The translations under genes were made by a program, and so were the position numbers. The notes below the pieces were generated by a model. The model ran no database searches and was not told where the DNA came from. It was given only the letters and a program-made list of their open reading frames with translations. Below, in pieces: positions 4,507 through 5,210 of a stretch of DNA of 5,210 nucleotides. Positions within the stretch are counted from its first letter, which is position 1, and every line of letters starts with the position of its first letter. The stretch is from Candidatus Kariarchaeota archaeon (GTDB taxonomy: Archaea > Asgardarchaeota > Heimdallarchaeia > Heimdallarchaeales > Kariarchaeaceae), in NCBI GenBank assembly GCA_016839545.1, contig JAEOUB010000497.1:1-5210 (forward strand), in the 5' to 3' direction.

Positions 4507-5210
4507 ATGAGAATTCTGATGACTCATAGTTTCAAAGGTGGAAGTGGCAAGACAATTTTCTCTGCAAATATTGCCAAGATTCTTGCACAACAGGGTAGTA
4601 AAGTCCTCTTAATTGAGACTGATTTTGGTATGCCCGCATTCTATTCTATCTTCACAGATCTTAAGCCTGATATTTATCTGAATGATTTTCTTGCCGAACG
4701 GCAGTCAGATCTCAAACAATTCATCTATTCTTCAACAACTATACCCGGCCTCGATTTTATCTTTGCTGACGAGGTGTATGATCCCACACACAAGGTGTTT
4801 GGACGTGATCAGCACTGGTTTCAGCAATCAAAGGTGCAATTGGAACGGGCACTTGCAACATTGGACTATGACTACGTAATCTTTGATACAACACCAGGTA
4901 CATCACTTTTTGTGATCAACCTGTTGCTGATCACCCATGAGGTCTATCTCCTCCTCCGATCTGATACCCAGTCTATACAGGGAACAAAGAACCTGATTGA
5001 CCGAATCTACAAGCGGACTATTGATCTAGGCAGAAATGTTGACCTACATCTGGTAATTAATCAGATCCCCCAAGTAGAGGAGATGGGATCACTACTGGAT
5101 GAAATTTCAAAGTCATTCAAGTACACCTACCCCTTTGTGGACAAAGTTGCCACGGTGAAGTATGAGCATGCGACGAGTTACCTTACTGCTATCAATCAGT
5201 TCCTGCTTCC
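4507..5210 (+). CDS. ParA/MinD-family P-loop ATPase (partial, C-terminus beyond window)
   Basis: The first 234 residues belong to the deviant-Walker ATPase family, dimerising ATPases that position or segregate plasmids, chromosomes and cell components. The deviant Walker A loop is FKGGSGKT (9-16), with the signature Lys10 and P-loop Lys15. The switch region is LLIETDFGMP (34-43), where Glu37 replaces the first Asp of the usual DxD. Walker B is YVIFDTTPG (123-131) with Asp127. A NQIP segment (185-188) occupies the nucleotide-base position. The hydrophobic first strand (MRILMTHS) supports the ATG at 4507; an in-frame ATG at 4486 would add seven residues. No transmembrane helix or MinD-type amphipathic tail is visible, but the C-terminus is missing. 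The divergent DNA-binding gene and the operator repeats point to a partition-like or autoregulated positioning module rather than a NifH-type or arsenite ATPase. Confidence 0.9.
   Translation, partial: MRILMTHSFKGGSGKTIFSANIAKILAQQGSKVLLIETDFGMPAFYSIFTDLKPDIYLNDFLAERQSDLKQFIYSSTTIPGLDFIFADEVYDPTHKVFGRDQHWFQQSKVQLERALATLDYDYVIFDTTPGTSLFVINLLLITHEVYLLLRSDTQSIQGTKNLIDRIYKRTIDLGRNVDLHLVINQIPQVEEMGSLLDEISKSFKYTYPFVDKVATVKYEHATSYLTAINQFLL

Overview
The window looks archaeal. Nearly every gene has a TATA-like box whose centre lies about 25-28 bp upstream of its start codon, with almost no leader. That is the layout of leaderless archaeal transcription, and bacterial -35/-10 promoters are not evident. 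Gene starts are mostly ATG, intergenic DNA is AT-rich, and a poly-T run or a hairpin followed by a poly-T run lies after two genes. Short uncharacterised genes, a PAS protein with a longin-like tail and a bacterial-type FolD would fit an Asgard-type archaeon such as Thorarchaeota. That placement is inference, because no marker gene is present.

Layout: (1) 1-110, minus: N-terminus of a membrane-anchored protein cut by the window edge. (2) 259-1428, plus: a two-PAS-domain protein with an uncharacterised C-terminal domain, divergent from gene 1. (3) 1458-1507: two 15-bp dyads spaced 20 bp apart beside a TATA box, preceding a small gene (1552-1767, plus) that ends near a T8 tract. (4) 1815-2648, minus: folD, complete. 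(5) 2649-2951: a 303-bp protein-gene-free gap holding a GC-rich, highly foldable island (2726-2825). On the minus strand it reads as a compact RNA with a 7-bp closing helix, internal hairpins, a possible pseudoknot and a U-tract at its 3' end. (6) 2952-3293 and 3389-3709, minus: two small genes, one unrecognised and one HEAT-like, each with a dyad next to its TATA box. (7) 3845-4408, minus: a DNA-binding protein with an N-terminal ribbon-helix-helix-like segment and a C-terminal winged helix. (8) 4507-5210, plus: a ParA/MinD-family ATPase, running off the window, divergent from gene 7 across a 98-bp region with repeated ATGGCA half-sites.

Functionally, folD is the only clear metabolic gene (tetrahydrofolate one-carbon metabolism). 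The most interesting parts are the candidate structured RNA upstream of folD, the ParA-like ATPase paired with a DNA-binding protein and an operator-like repeat (a possible partition, positioning or autoregulated module), and the repeated occurrence of dyads beside the TATA boxes of short genes.
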